The notes under the pieces: model-generated
Databases searched by the model: none
What the model was told of the DNA's origin: nothing
Seen by the model: only the letters and a program-made list of their open reading frames with translations
Program-made: the position numbers and the translations under genes
In this document: piece after piece, positions 36,262 to 46,555 of the stretch
How positions within the stretch are numbered: position 1 is the first letter of the stretch
Layout of the letters: each line of letters starts with the position of its first letter
DNA from: Calendula officinalis
Lineage: Eukaryota; Streptophyta; Magnoliopsida; Asterales; Asteraceae
NCBI GenBank assembly: GCA_963853835.1
Contig: OY970823.1
Coordinates: 9,318,001-9,382,000, forward strand
DNA length: 64,000 nt
Direction of reading: 5' to 3'

Positions 36262-37448
36262 TTAGAAAAAAGGTATATTTCAGTTAGTAATTTTTAACAT
36301 GAATGTCATACTTTCTAAATACAAGAAATTGATTTCGTGATTTTATGCAACAATTAAGAATTTCTGCTATCTTTTGATAAATCAAAATCACATAATCCAT
36401 ATGATGATCATACATATATGACAAGAAAGTTAAAACAACCAGAAACTATGTGCAAATATTATTTATATGAAATATTGTTTATATGTATAATTTCACAAGC
36501 TTTTTATTTACAAGATTTAGACACAAGTTTTTTTTTTTTTTAAATCATCACCTTAAATGCAGAAAAACTTATTCATTTCACATGCTTTTTATTATTCATT
36601 TCACAAGCTTACGAACTTTGTTTTTAACTCTATAAATAACCAAATCGTTTGTTTGGTTGAATATATAGGCATATTTTAAAGTAAATAATATTTTGTTAGG
36701 CTTAATAGAAGTATGGTAAATCACTCAGCTATGAAACAACATGTCAACTTTACGTCGTTGTATCAAGAGTTAAGAACAAGAACGGATTGAAGGTTATTTG
36801 TTGCGACAAAGATTGCAATCACAACAATTCAACGACAAATGTCGATTACAAAGACGTCTTATTTCGTCTATAAATGTTCTGTAACATTTATTCATGTATC
36901 AAAATTTGTACCAATTTAATATTACAATTATGGATTGTTACGTCATTTAAACTGTATCAATATTTTTATTATTTTTCTACATATCTCTTGAAGCACGCCC
37001 GCCCAGTCGGGTGGGCTATAAAGCTAGTTGTATTATATATAGTAACTGTTTTAAAGCATGATAACTAATTAAAATGATTAAAAATATTTAAGTAAACATA
37101 TTTAGTTGTTAAAGAAAATTAATAGGTTAACCCGACTTGAAATTATCTCAAACCCGTACCACGTGTAGCAAATAAAGACTGATTTGACCGTTTAGGCTTT
37201 AGCCAACAAAAACCAAAACGTATTCTTCGTCATTGCAACCCGGGCGATGCACGAGCCAACTTGCCCACAATCAAGCTATAATTAATAACTTGTACTCACA
37301 CCTAATATAAGACATATTACATTAAAATTTGGTAATACTATGAGCAGAAACAAAAAAGTATTTCAGTTTTAGTTGTCCTCATTTTGTGCCTTATTACATA
37401 AAATTTTCACATTAAAAGTGCTCAACTATTAGTGTTGATTATTGAACT

Positions 37449-39017
37449 TTAAATTTGGATTATATTTTTCTTTCTAGTAAAAATCGCCCCGATGAGTGGG
37501 ATCAGCGGCTTCTTCTTCTTCTTTCTCAAAGAGGAGTGCCATTCGAGCACTCCCGCGTCATGACAAGGTAATGTCATAACTTGTGGAACCGAAGGCGGGT
37601 TTGCAAATGTCACATACCTCTTCTTTTGAAACTCGATCGCATCATGATTCGTGTTCTCGGACTTCACTTCGGGTTTGGTGGCATCGTCTATGAATTTGAG
37701 ATCCTCGTCGATGGCCGAGTGCGTTTTTGAGCTCACTTTAAGCTGTTGTAGCTCGTATTTCGTGCGTTCGAGCTCTTGTTGTAAAGAAGATAGGCAAGTG
37801 GCCATTATCATTCGATCTTCTTGAGCTTCCTCTAGCCTTTGTTTGGTGTCCTCTAATTCTCTCGTGACCGGTGTAGTAGGAATATTTCCATTTTCTTTCC
37901 ATTCATTTTGTATCTGTAATGGATTGTATAAAACACAAATTAAACCAAGAAAATATAAAAAACTTTAGGTAAATAATACCTTCTCCATCTTAAAATAAGT
38001 GATATATTCTTGGTTTCACAGTTTTTATAGGTAAAAAATTATAATTAGAGTTACATTTGATAAGATTACATGAGTTGCGTTCAAGGAGGTCCATCAATTT
38101 TCGAAGTCCCGAGGAACAAATCTCAACCATTGATCAATAAGATCTAATGATCAAAATTAATCACATATTTTATACATCGAGGGTATTTTGCTCATTTAAA
38201 AAAAATAAAAAATATTTTTATTTTTTATTTTAGAATTAATTTTTTTATTTATTTTTTATTTAAATACTTTTTTTAATAATTATTATTTTTTCATTAACAA
38301 CACATAATGTAATTGCATACTGAATCACATGTGATTAAACTAAAACATCAAATATAATTAAATATACAATCACATGTGAAATCACATGTGATTAAGTACT
38401 ACACGTAATTATCAAATAAATATTGTAAAATCAAAAATCAAAATCAAAATCAAAATCAAAAATCAAAAATAAAAAAAAATCAAAATTTTTTTGAAGTGCC
38501 AAATGACCAAAATACCCCTTTATGTATAAAATATATGATTAATCTTGACCATTAGATCTTATTGATCAATAGTTTAGATTTTTTCTTCGGGACTTCGTAA
38601 AAATAATGTACCTCGTTGAACGTTTCTCTGTATAATAAACATATATTTCAAAATAAATGATAAGTTTAAAGTTCATTTAATACTCTCTATCTCGTGCCTT
38701 ATAAACATGTGTTAGAAAAATCCTAAAAAAATTGTTGATAGTTGGACACTCATTAATAGTGTATTTTTTGAAATTCTAATCAAACATATATGATATATCA
38801 CATTCTTGACTTCTTTGTGTGCATAATTTAAAACTATTTAATGTTTACATATCTATAGATTAGGTTATGTTATGTATACAAAACTTAGATCGAAGGAAAT
38901 AACCTCTTTGAGTTTGTTGGCGTAAACTTCGCCGGCAAGAACTCTCTCACCGAAGAGGGTGACGGCCTCCTTGACGGACTTGAACGGGGCGCTAGTATCG
39001 ATCTCAGCTCTTCTCAT
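37449..39017 (-). CDS. WEB family protein (DUF827), two exons
   Basis: Exon 1 is 39017-38904 and exon 2 is 37913-37449, with the intron (37914-38903) bounded by GT and AG (acceptor CCATTACAG). The join keeps the frame and gives 192 residues. Exon 1 encodes MRRAEIDTSAPF, then VKEAVTLFGERVLAG and EVYANKLKE. This N-terminal block is characteristic of the short WEB proteins of plants (relatives of Arabidopsis At2g17940 and At3g51220). Exon 2 encodes a coiled coil (ELEDTKQRLEEAQEDR, then LQQELERTKYELQQL) and a basic C-terminus with SLRKKKKKPLIPL. WEB relatives such as WEB1/PMI2 act in blue-light chloroplast movement; the short members are less understood. The intron contains a foldback MITE (38072-38628), and a second sits just upstream. 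No defect seen. Confidence 0.88.
38072..38628. mobile_element. foldback MITE (Mutator-like) in WEB intron
   Basis: Long inverted repeats of about 130 bp begin GAGTTGCGTTCAAGGAGG on the left and GAGAAACGTTCAACGAGG on the reverse complement of the right. The inner ends have TGGTCATTT/AAATGACCA-like sequence. The centre is AT-rich with two full copies and one partial copy of AATCACATGTGATT. No matching target duplication was found at its edges, so it is older or altered. It is related to the element at 39193-40031. Confidence 0.82.
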
Positions 39018-39155
39018 AATTGATCAGTGATAACTAAAATGTGTGATAGAAAGCAAACGGAATGTGAAGATATCATATACTAAGAAGAGAAGCTTCTTTT
39101 CTTTGCGACCACTTCATTTGCCCACAAAAGTTTAATTAATTTTGTATTTCTCTTT

Positions 39156-39166
39156 TATTTATAATA
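39156..39166 (-). promoter_or_regulatory. TATA box of the WEB gene
   Basis: On the - strand TATTATAAATA lies about 140 bp upstream of the ATG. It is the only good TATA in this interval, and the MITE edge at 39193 lies 27 bp beyond it. Confidence 0.6.
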
Positions 39167-39182
39167 TACGAAAGATATCAAT

Positions 39183-39192
39183 TATTATTATA
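39183..39192. repeat. 10-bp target duplication TATTATTATA, left
   Basis: Repeated at 40032-40041. The sequence is of low complexity, so chance agreement is possible. Confidence 0.65.
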
Positions 39193-40031
39193 GAGAAACG
39201 TTCAAGGAGGTCCATTATTTTCATCAAGTCCTGAGGAACAAATCTCAACCATTGATAAATAAGATCTAATGATCAAGATTAATCACATATTTTATACACA
39301 AAGGGGTATTTTGGTCATTTGGCACTAAAAAAATTTGATTTTGATTTTTTTTATTTTAAAACTTTTTTACTATTTTTATTTTTTTAGTTTTTAATTGAAG
39401 GCTATTTTGGTCATTTTGAAAAAAAAAATAATTTTTACTTTTTACTTTTTATTTTAAAATTTTTATTTTTTTATTTTTTTTTAAAAAATTATTTTTTATA
39501 AAATTATTATTATTTCATTAATAACATATAATGTGATTGCATAGTGAATCACGTGTGATTGCATTCTAAATCACATGTGATTGAACTAAAACATTAAATG
39601 TAATTACACAATCACATGTGATTTTACACTAAAATCACATGTGATTACAGTAAATCACATGTGATTACACTAAAATCACATGTGATTAAGTCATACACGT
39701 AATTATTAAATAAATATTATTTTTATTAAAAATAAAAAAATTAAAAAATAATAAAAAAAAATATAATTTTAAAATTAAAAATTAAAAAAAATTGAATTTT
39801 TTTTAAGTGCCAAATGACCAAAACCCCTTCATAATAAAAAAAAATTAAAAATTAAAAATTAAAAATAAGAAAAATTAAAAAAATTATTTTTATATTTGAA
39901 AAAATGACCAGAATACCCCTCAATATATAAAATATATGATTAGTCTTGACCATTAGATCTTATTAATCAATGGTTGAGATTTTTGTTCTTCGAGACTTCG
40001 TAAAAGTAATGGACTTCTTTAAACGCAACTC
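39193..40031. mobile_element. foldback MITE (Mutator-like) upstream of the WEB gene
   Basis: Outer inverted repeats begin GAGAAACGTTCAAGGAGG (left) and GAGTTGCGTTTAAAGAAG (right, reverse complement) and extend about 130 bp, like those of the intronic element. The 839-bp element is flanked by TATTATTATA on both sides. Its centre has six copies of the palindrome AATCACATGTGATT (39547-39687), one of them with a CACGTG core, and A/T-rich runs. Confidence 0.85.
39547..39687. repeat. phased array of AATCACATGTGATT palindromes
   Basis: Copies start at 39547 (CACGTG core), 39569, 39610, 39633, 39653 and 39674. Steps are 22, 41, 23, 20 and 21 bp, near multiples of two DNA turns. Each copy has a CACATG/CATGTG E-box, a class of site bound by plant bHLH (MYC-type) factors. 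Confidence 0.85.
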
Positions 40032-40211
40032 TATTATTATAACAAGAAACTTCTGCAATAAATACCAAACTATTTTCTAAAAGATGTATTTATATTTTTA
40101 TAAATATCAAACTATTTTCTGGAAGATGTATTTATATTTTTTTATCTTTGTTAATGGAAAGTATTAAAGTATGATGTATAAAATCATTTGTATGACAATT
40201 CTTGTTTTAAG
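40032..40211. other. spacer between two MITEs
   Basis: Contains two similar ~60-bp units with AAACTATTTTCT(A/G)(A/G)AAGATG (about 40066-40130). The last eight bases, GTTTTAAG (40204-40211), are the left target duplication of the hAT MITE. Confidence 0.6.
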
Positions 40212-40760
40212 TAGGGGTGGTAAATTCTGACCCGACACGAAACCCGACCTGAAGCCGACACGAAAATAAGCAGGTTTGGGTTGAGGTAAAAAATAATTGG
40301 GTCAGTCTCGGGTTGACTCGACTGACCCGTTTATTAAACAGGTCAGGTTCGGGTCAATGATATTTTAAATGGGCCGACCCGCCAACCCATTTAATTATTA
40401 AAATATAATTAAAAATATATATTTATATTTAGCTTATAGTTTACTAGTTTAAACATAGCTAATATTTAGATAAAAACTAAAAAAGACTACTTAGTAATGT
40501 GTTATTTTAATATTTTGTTATTAATTTGCGGAATAATAACAACATGTATGACCTCTTTGACCCGTTTAAACAGTTTAACCCGGTAACCTGTTTAATTAAA
40601 TAGGTTATACGGGTCAGGTTCGGATTGAAGATAAACAGGTTAGAGTTGAGATACCTAACCTGTTTATATAAACAGGTCGGTTTCAGGTCGAACGTTTATG
40701 ACCCGCCAACCCGTGAACCTGAACCCACCAACCCGAACCCGACCTGAATTGTCACCCCTA
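40212..40760. mobile_element. hAT-like MITE, 549 bp
   Basis: It begins TAGGGGTGGTAAATTCTGAC and ends with CACCCCTA, inverted to each other. The 8-bp target duplication GTTTTAAG at 40204-40211 and 40761-40768 is exact. Length of duplication and GGGGTG termini fit hAT. The interior is built of ACCCGAC / GTCGGGT-type words in both orientations and has no transposase. Confidence 0.92.
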
Positions 40761-40768
40761 GTTTTAAG

Positions 40769-41265
40769 TAACTCATATTTATATTAAAAACTTATTTACA
40801 GTACCCTCCCTTTTCTCATGAGTCGTGAAGGGGGCAAGTGCGTTATGGATCAGTCAGAAAGGATGTGCCTTCATTCACTTTTAAGCAATCCCCTTTCTTT
40901 TCCACATTATATACCTTTCTTTCTCTATTTTTTTTCTCTTCTTTGTCTTCAAACTAGTAGTTGTAACTCCGTATTCATACGGTGTAAATACGTGTATTTA
41001 TTGATAAGTAATAAAGTAATATTGAAATTATTAAAACAAATAGAAAGTAAGGTTGATGCGAGTAAAATTTCTCTGTTGTATTCTGATAAACATATGATTT
41101 TAATATCACATTTACTTAAAAAAACTGAAAATGAATAGACTAATAACAACATAACTATAACATTAATTAAAAAAATGTTTTTAATAACTTGCACGAATCA
41201 CTTTCTAAGTTTAGTAGGTCTTAATTTTCACCTTCCTCTTTAGTAAGGTCCAAATTACAAGAATT
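40769..41265. other. spacer without genes
   Basis: Open frames on both strands (about 40818-41194) are AT-rich, lack recognisable motifs and overlap; not called. Confidence 0.5.
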
Positions 41266-41345
41266 CAAAACAAAATACATTAACCATGATTCGATCCTGG
41301 GACATTGCCTTCGTTAATCAAATGCTCTAACCAAATGAGCTGTGT
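41266..41345 (-). other. tRNA-like segment
   Basis: On the - strand a D-arm-like GCTCATTTGGTTAGAGC, an anticodon-region-like TTTGATTAACGAAGG and a T-arm-like CAGGATCGAATC follow in tRNA order. Stems are incomplete, so it is a relic or part of a tRNA-derived repeat, not a gene. Confidence 0.5.
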
Positions 41346-41499
41346 AGGCGGGACGTGAACAACTTGGCCACCTTCTGTATTTAATCCTTCAAAAATTAAA
41401 CCTTTGATATCATTCTAATTTTGGAATCAATTTACAGGCTTCTTTTTTACACCCCTCCTCACATTTGAAATCCTAATCACGCTCCTTCTCCTCGCCACA

Positions 41500-42400
41500 A
41501 CATCCGCTGCTGAAACTGCTCCCAAGTTTCGAACCTCGGACCTCAAACTTGTCCATACCGGTTGGACCACTAGCTAGTTTAATAACTAAGGCGGAACTGA
41601 GATTAAACTTAATCCTTAAACTCTAAAGGATTGAGGATGTTGGAAATCTAGACAAGACTAGCAGGTTACCCGCTCAATGCGGCGGCGGGTACCCTATGAC
41701 TAAATTTGACGGTGATCAAGTAGTGGATGGTGATGACGGTAGTGATAGTGGCTGCTGGTTGTAGTCGTGCGGATAGTGGCTCCTGGTAGTGGCTGCTGGT
41801 TGACTGGGCGTTTTAAGTTTATGCGTTATGTTGCATGTTTTTTTTGGGATAAAGCAAGGTATCAAGTAAATCAACTGGTTAACACACAATGCTTGTGTGT
41901 ATTCGACGAACAACCAAGAACCGTCGATCGAACAAGGGGAGAAGGAAAAAGAGGGTTATCGAATTAATACCTTAATTGCTTAAGATTAGTCCACCAGTGA
42001 TTTGCACCACGAGAAACCTTCTAGCCGGTTACTTGCTTTGATACTTGTTTGTCAAGACTTAAAGAACACGAAGAATTTGCTTGCGCTGATCGGACCAAGA
42101 GGAGGAGAAGGAAGGAGGCTAGGGTTCTTTTAGGTTTTACATTAGGATTAACTGAAACCTTAAGCCTTCTATTTATAATAGAAGAAGTTTCATTTAGGTC
42201 CTTCTAATTTAATTAAGATTAACTTCTTAATTAAACTTTCCTTTTTTTGTTTCTAGCCCTTATAGTTTAACTATTTATTATTGTTGCACATAACTATTAA
42301 ATACTATGTATAATACACATATATAATTTCGGTATAAATACCGAAAAGTTGGATCGAGTGAAGACTCTTTTTCCGGTGAGGACCGCGAGGACAAATCTTA
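41500..42400 (-). repeat. copia-like LTR fragment (family C), minus orientation
   Basis: Its reverse complement aligns with 18430-19140: GTGCAACAATAATAAA, the TATA block CTATTATAAATAGAAGGC, the CCCTAG leader, GTCTAGATTTCCAACATCC and a GGTTCGAA block occur in the same order. An insertion of about 190 bp (41640-41830) relative to the other copy includes a repeated GTGGCTGCTGGTTG segment. No primer site was found, so it is a fragment or solo LTR. Confidence 0.7.
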
Positions 42401-42883
42401 GCCTTTAATCCAACAAAATAAATGGTTATGATTAATGTGAAGAAATGAAACATTAGTACAAGTTTAAGGGGGTTTATGTAAAGTTTAGCAAAGTAGAAGG
42501 GGAAAAAACTAAAATACAAAGGGTTAAAATGATCATTTACAAACATACACTCTCTCCTAGCGCCACATGACATTATCTCATTGGTGAGTTTTATTTTTAC
42601 CCCAAGGCCATAACTTTTTTTTTCTTTGTAAAAATAAAAAACTAAAAAGGCCAAAATTCTTATAATTAAATTTTCTACAAAATGAGTATAGTCATTAAAA
42701 TTTGAAAAAAAAAACCCGGATAAAATATTGGATCACTTTGTTAAATTTGGATCATTGTCAAACTTTTGAATCATTTTATTAATTTTGGATCGTTGTCATA
42801 ATTTTGGATCATTTTGTTATTTTTGGATCATTATTAATCTTGCATAAACATAAATTTGCATATGTAATTAGTCAAATAATATA

Positions 42884-43196
42884 CTTCCTCCGATTCAAAA
42901 TAAGTGATACACTTTCCTTTTTTGGGTGATTCAAAATAAGTGATACACTTTGAAAAGTTTCCTTATTTAGCATAAAAAATGGGACCCACACCCACTAACT
43001 ATCTACTTTATAAAAGTGAAATTACCCCTTTACCCTTACTTTTTACTTTTAAACATCATTAACCTTACTTTATTCAAAAGGTGTGGGACCCATTCTCCAC
43101 TAACCATCGAATTAATCTAATTTAACCATCATTATAATCTTTTGCCTCAAAAATCGTGAAACCCCAAGTGTATCACTTATTTTGAATCGGAGGAAG
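42884..43196. mobile_element. Stowaway-like MITE (Tc1/mariner), copy 1
   Basis: Ends CTTCCTCCGATTCAAAATAA and its inverted match, flanked by TA on both sides (42882-42883, 43197-43198). The TIR and TA duplication fit the Stowaway class. A 24-bp stretch near the left end (GATTCAAAATAAGTGATAC...) is duplicated 39 bp further in. Confidence 0.9.
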
Positions 43197-43203
43197 TATC
43201 ATA

Positions 43204-43514
43204 CTTCCTCCGTATCAAAATAAGTGACACAAATTAGCTTACACGTTTTTTGAGGTTAATGATTAAAGTAGGGGTTAAAATAAATTAAAGTACATAGTTA
43301 GTGGAGAATGGGTCTCACTTTTCTTGAATAAAGTGATATTAATGAGTTTTAAAGGTAAAAATAAGGGAATAACGGTAATTTCACTTTATTAAAGTGGATA
43401 GTTAGTGGGTATGGGTCCCACTATTTTTACCAAATAAGTAAAGTTTTCAAAGTGTGTCACTTATTTTGATACACCCAAAATGGAAAGTGTGTCACTTATT
43501 TGATACGGAGGAAG
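43204..43514. mobile_element. Stowaway-like MITE (Tc1/mariner), copy 2
   Basis: Ends CTTCCTCCGTATCAAAATAA and inverted match, flanked by TA (43202-43203, 43515-43516). It lies 7 bp from copy 1 and is in the opposite internal orientation: its interior matches the reverse complement of copy 1. Confidence 0.9.
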
Positions 43515-43861
43515 TATATAATTTTGGATCATTATGTTAATTTATGATCATTTTATTTACTTTTACGATTGTTAATTTTTGAATCATTTTGTTATTTATG
43601 GATCATTGTCAATTTTGGATCATTGGTTTTATCAATTTTCAAGACAATACTCATTTAGTAGAAAATTTAATCTTACAATTTTTGGCATTTTTTTATTTTA
43701 CAAATTAAAAAAAAGTTACGGGCGAAAAACAAAGTGCAGCGGAAAAAACTCACTTCCAATTATAGGAGGACAAGTGGCAAAAGGAGGAAAGTGAGGTTTC
43801 GAAAATGAACTTTATGCCCTTTTCAAGATGAGTGGACCCCATATATATACTTAAACATATA

Positions 43862-44398
43862 CACATGGAAACAATAAACATGAAATTCGGTAAAAAGTAA
43901 CAGTATATGTACATACAGTAAAAAAAGATCAATTTAAGTAATTGACTACCGGATTTACTTACAAATTGAATTGACTACCGGATTAAAGTAAACTGAAGCT
44001 TTTGTACAGGATTTACAAGCAAAAAAAATTGCAACAGGAATTACTTCCAATAGATCAATTTAAGTCAGACATGAAAATCAATTTAAATAAGTTAAACTTC
44101 TTTAAGTAATTGACTACTAGATTTAGTGACAAATTGAATTTCACAAACAAACAAAAGCACCAACGAATATCAAATAACGTAAAATTATTAAGAATCAAAA
44201 TGTAACATGAATTCCAGATCAGAAATCCAAAACTGAAGCTATCACAATATCTTAGAAAGTAAAAATTAAATACCTTTAGGAAGGGAACGAGTTATGCCGA
44301 TGCAAACAAGATTGCAATCGGAGCAGGCGGTGGCGATGCCGTTTCACCTCAGCCGCTTCTATCGGTGAAGACGACGCATCCGGCGACTTTTGTTGGTC
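43862..44398. repeat. 0.54-kb direct repeat, copy 1
   Basis: It matches 46022-46555 with a few substitutions and 1-2-bp indels, from CATGGAAACAATA to the CATCCGGCGACTTTT block. The right part is GC-richer than its surroundings and could be an old exon on the - strand next to a GGTATTTAA donor-like sequence. Nothing recognisable is encoded. Confidence 0.9.
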
Positions 44399-44760
44399 AT
44401 CATCGGTTGTTTCTACATACCCTTTGTTCTCGTCTGCTCGCACGTGCACTGTTTTGTTTTCTCGAGGTTGGAGGTCGCCGAATCTTTACTAGAGAGGATG
44501 AAGAATCAGATGTGGTGGCTAGGGTTATCGGAGAAAGAAGGGAGTATCGTTTCTAAGAGAGGGGTGAACGAGAGATAGGAAAGAAGACGGTTTTTAAAAT
44601 AATTAAATTATTTTTTGTAAAATACGTCTACGTGCAATTCCGACTCTACCCCTAAATAGGCAAAAAAAATCTGGGTTTTTATTAATTAAATATGCATTAT
44701 ATCCATCCTAAATTCCAGCCGTAGATTTAATTATAGACGGTCAGATCAATTCCTGATATG
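44399..44760. other. spacer without genes
   Basis: A + frame at 44365-44556 spans the repeat border. It contains no recognised motif, and the second repeat copy lacks its continuation. Confidence 0.5.
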
Positions 44761-44868
44761 GTTCTGTGGTTCTGCACCTTTAAACGGTTCTGCGCTGAAT
44801 CAGACACTATATATATATATAGGGTGCGATTCAGCGCAGAACCGTTTCAAGGTGCAGAACTACAGAAC
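44761..44868. repeat. 45-bp inverted repeat around an (AT)n core
   Basis: The left arm GTTCTGTGGTTCTGCACC... (44761-44805) and right arm ...GGTGCAGAACTACAGAAC (44826-44868) are inverted copies with few mismatches. The AT core is at 44808-44820. Each arm looks like the terminus of a MITE family (AGGGTGCGATTCAGCGCAG). Confidence 0.85.
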
Positions 44869-45083
44869 TATCTTTCGACCAATCAAAATGCAGGGATTTA
44901 AATTGAATAATTAATATGTTAAAAAAATCGTGGAGGGCATTTAAGGGATTTAACAAAATCTGTTATCTATAGAAACCGAATATTTTGTTTACTGGCTTCC
45001 TAAAATAAAGGAAAAATTAGTTTCTCAACTTTTTATCACACACTTTCATCCAAATTAAATTATTATCCCACGTTTGATAAAAA

Positions 45084-45240
45084 TACAACATTAGATGTTT
45101 TCTACATGAATGTTTCAACAATTAATATTTATAAATTACAACATTAGATGTTTTTGACATGAATGTTTCAACAATTTATATTAACAAAATTACAACATTA
45201 GATGTTTTCGACATATGAATGTTTCAACAATTGATACTGT
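45084..45240. repeat. 53-54-bp tandem repeat, three copies
   Basis: Copies start at 45084, 45137 and 45191 with TACAACATTAGATGTTTT and end with GTTTCAACAATT. Shorter related words recur to about 45720. Confidence 0.88.
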
Positions 45241-45267
45241 CCAAGCAACAATTTTGTCCTAGCTTTG

Positions 45268-45522
45268 TTAAAATGCTATCCACTTTTCTTTGGGATGTAA
45301 GTTGTTCATGACTGCACATAATGTCTTCGAGTTAGACCGGGTCTGCAAAATAATCCAAAAACTTATATCAATAATTTGAGTAGGTTTCACCCTGCCACTT
45401 TCATTGTAATTTACTACTCTTGATTTCTTCCTCCCACTTCTCCTAACACATGTAAACATAAATAATATACACTTCATACTTGTTTTAAAGCTGAACCAAA
45501 CTACAATACAAATAATATTCAA
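45268..45522 (-). pseudogene. possible captured exon fragment
   Basis: On the - strand a basic stretch RRSGRKKSRVVNYNESG precedes a GT donor, a 48-bp AT-rich putative intron ending TTTTGCAG, and a second coding-like stretch. The exons read on in frame for a short distance and then stop. I do not recognise the protein. The block lies between the two copies of the 0.54-kb repeat. Confidence 0.3.
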
Positions 45523-46021
45523 AAATTAACCACACGTTCGGGAGAAAAAATAATTTAACCTCACATGCATCAACATCAATGTTTCAACAATTAACAATAG
45601 TTACATCAACATTAATGTTTAAACAATTAACCTCACATGCATCAACATCAAATGTTTTTCAGAAAAATATAAGATTTCCAAAGGAAAAACATCAAATGTT
45701 TTCAGGAAAAAAAAAAAGATTTCCATTTTATGTCAAGTTTTCCACATTAGATGTCTTTCCAGTAATTAGTGCCTCGAATCCTCCAGCATCTTTGAACTAA
45801 AAAATAAAGTTCAAATATTTGTTGAATGTTTCAATTCAAAGTATTAACTTAAACTTATCTAATTTGGTAATTTCTATTTTACTAAATAATTTGGAAATAA
45901 TTTGGTAAACTGAAAAACTAGAGTGAAATAACAACAAACATAAGGGTTTCATTATCAAAACTTTTCTAGCTATAACAAGAAATTAAGTCTTACCCGATAA
46001 AACAAAGCAACATTTTCAGTC
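45523..46021. other. spacer with ATCAAATGTTT-type words
   Basis: Degenerate CATCAACATCAATGTTT repeats at 45565-45720; no gene. Confidence 0.5.
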
Positions 46022-46555
46022 ATGGAAACAATACACATGAAATTCGGTAAAAAGTAACAGTACATGTACATACAGTAAAAAAAAGATCAATTTAAGTAAT
46101 TGACTACCGGATTTACTTACAAATTGAATTGACTACCGGATTTAAGTAAGCTGAAGCTTTTGTACAGGATTTACAATCAAAACAAATTGCAACCGGATTT
46201 ACTTCCAAATGATCAATTTAAGTCAGACATGAAAATCAATTTAAATAAGTTAAACTTCTTTAAGTAATTGACTACCAGATTTAGTGACAAATTGAATTTC
46301 ACAAACAAACAAAAGCACCAATGAATATCAAATAACGTAAAATTATTAGAATCAAAATATAACATGAATTCCAGATCAGATTTCCAAAACCGAAGCTATC
46401 ACAATATCTTAGAAAGTAAAAATTAAATACCTTTAGGAAGCGAACGAGTTATGCCGATGCAAACAAGATTGCAATCGGAGCAGGCGGTGGCGATGCTGTT
46501 TCACCTCAGCCGCTTCTATCGGTGAAGACCACGCATCCGGCGACTTTTATTGGAT
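46022..46555. repeat. 0.54-kb direct repeat, copy 2
   Basis: Second copy of 43862-44398, same orientation, starting 2160 bp later. Confidence 0.9.

Larger units (their letters stand above)
35303..37027 (+). mobile_element. possible non-autonomous Helitron
   Basis: The 3' end is supported: a hairpin at 36997-37016 (GCCCGCCC, loop AGTC, GGGTGGGC) is followed after 7 nt by CTAG at 37024-37027 and then T, the Helitron 3' signature (hairpin, CTRR, insertion before T). The 5' end is a guess, at a TC preceded by A at 35303 (TCTACCTCTATATATGAGG). The MITE at 35650-35828 would be a later insertion. No Rep/helicase coding sequence is present. Confidence 0.35.
42500..43800. mobile_element. foldback element with TTTGGATCATT repeats, holding two nested MITEs
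   Basis: Left arm (about 42566-42850) and right arm (about 43517-43795) are inverted copies. Shared blocks are AAATTTTCTACAAAATGAGT (left) and its counterpart on the right, plus several copies of a ~20-bp unit with TTTTGGATCATT in each arm. Between the arms sit two Stowaway-like MITEs. Outer boundaries and target duplication are not resolved. Confidence 0.65.

Noticed and set aside
40818..41194. Overlapping frames of 106 and 81 residues on opposite strands
   Set aside because: No motif, AT-rich, and mutually overlapping.
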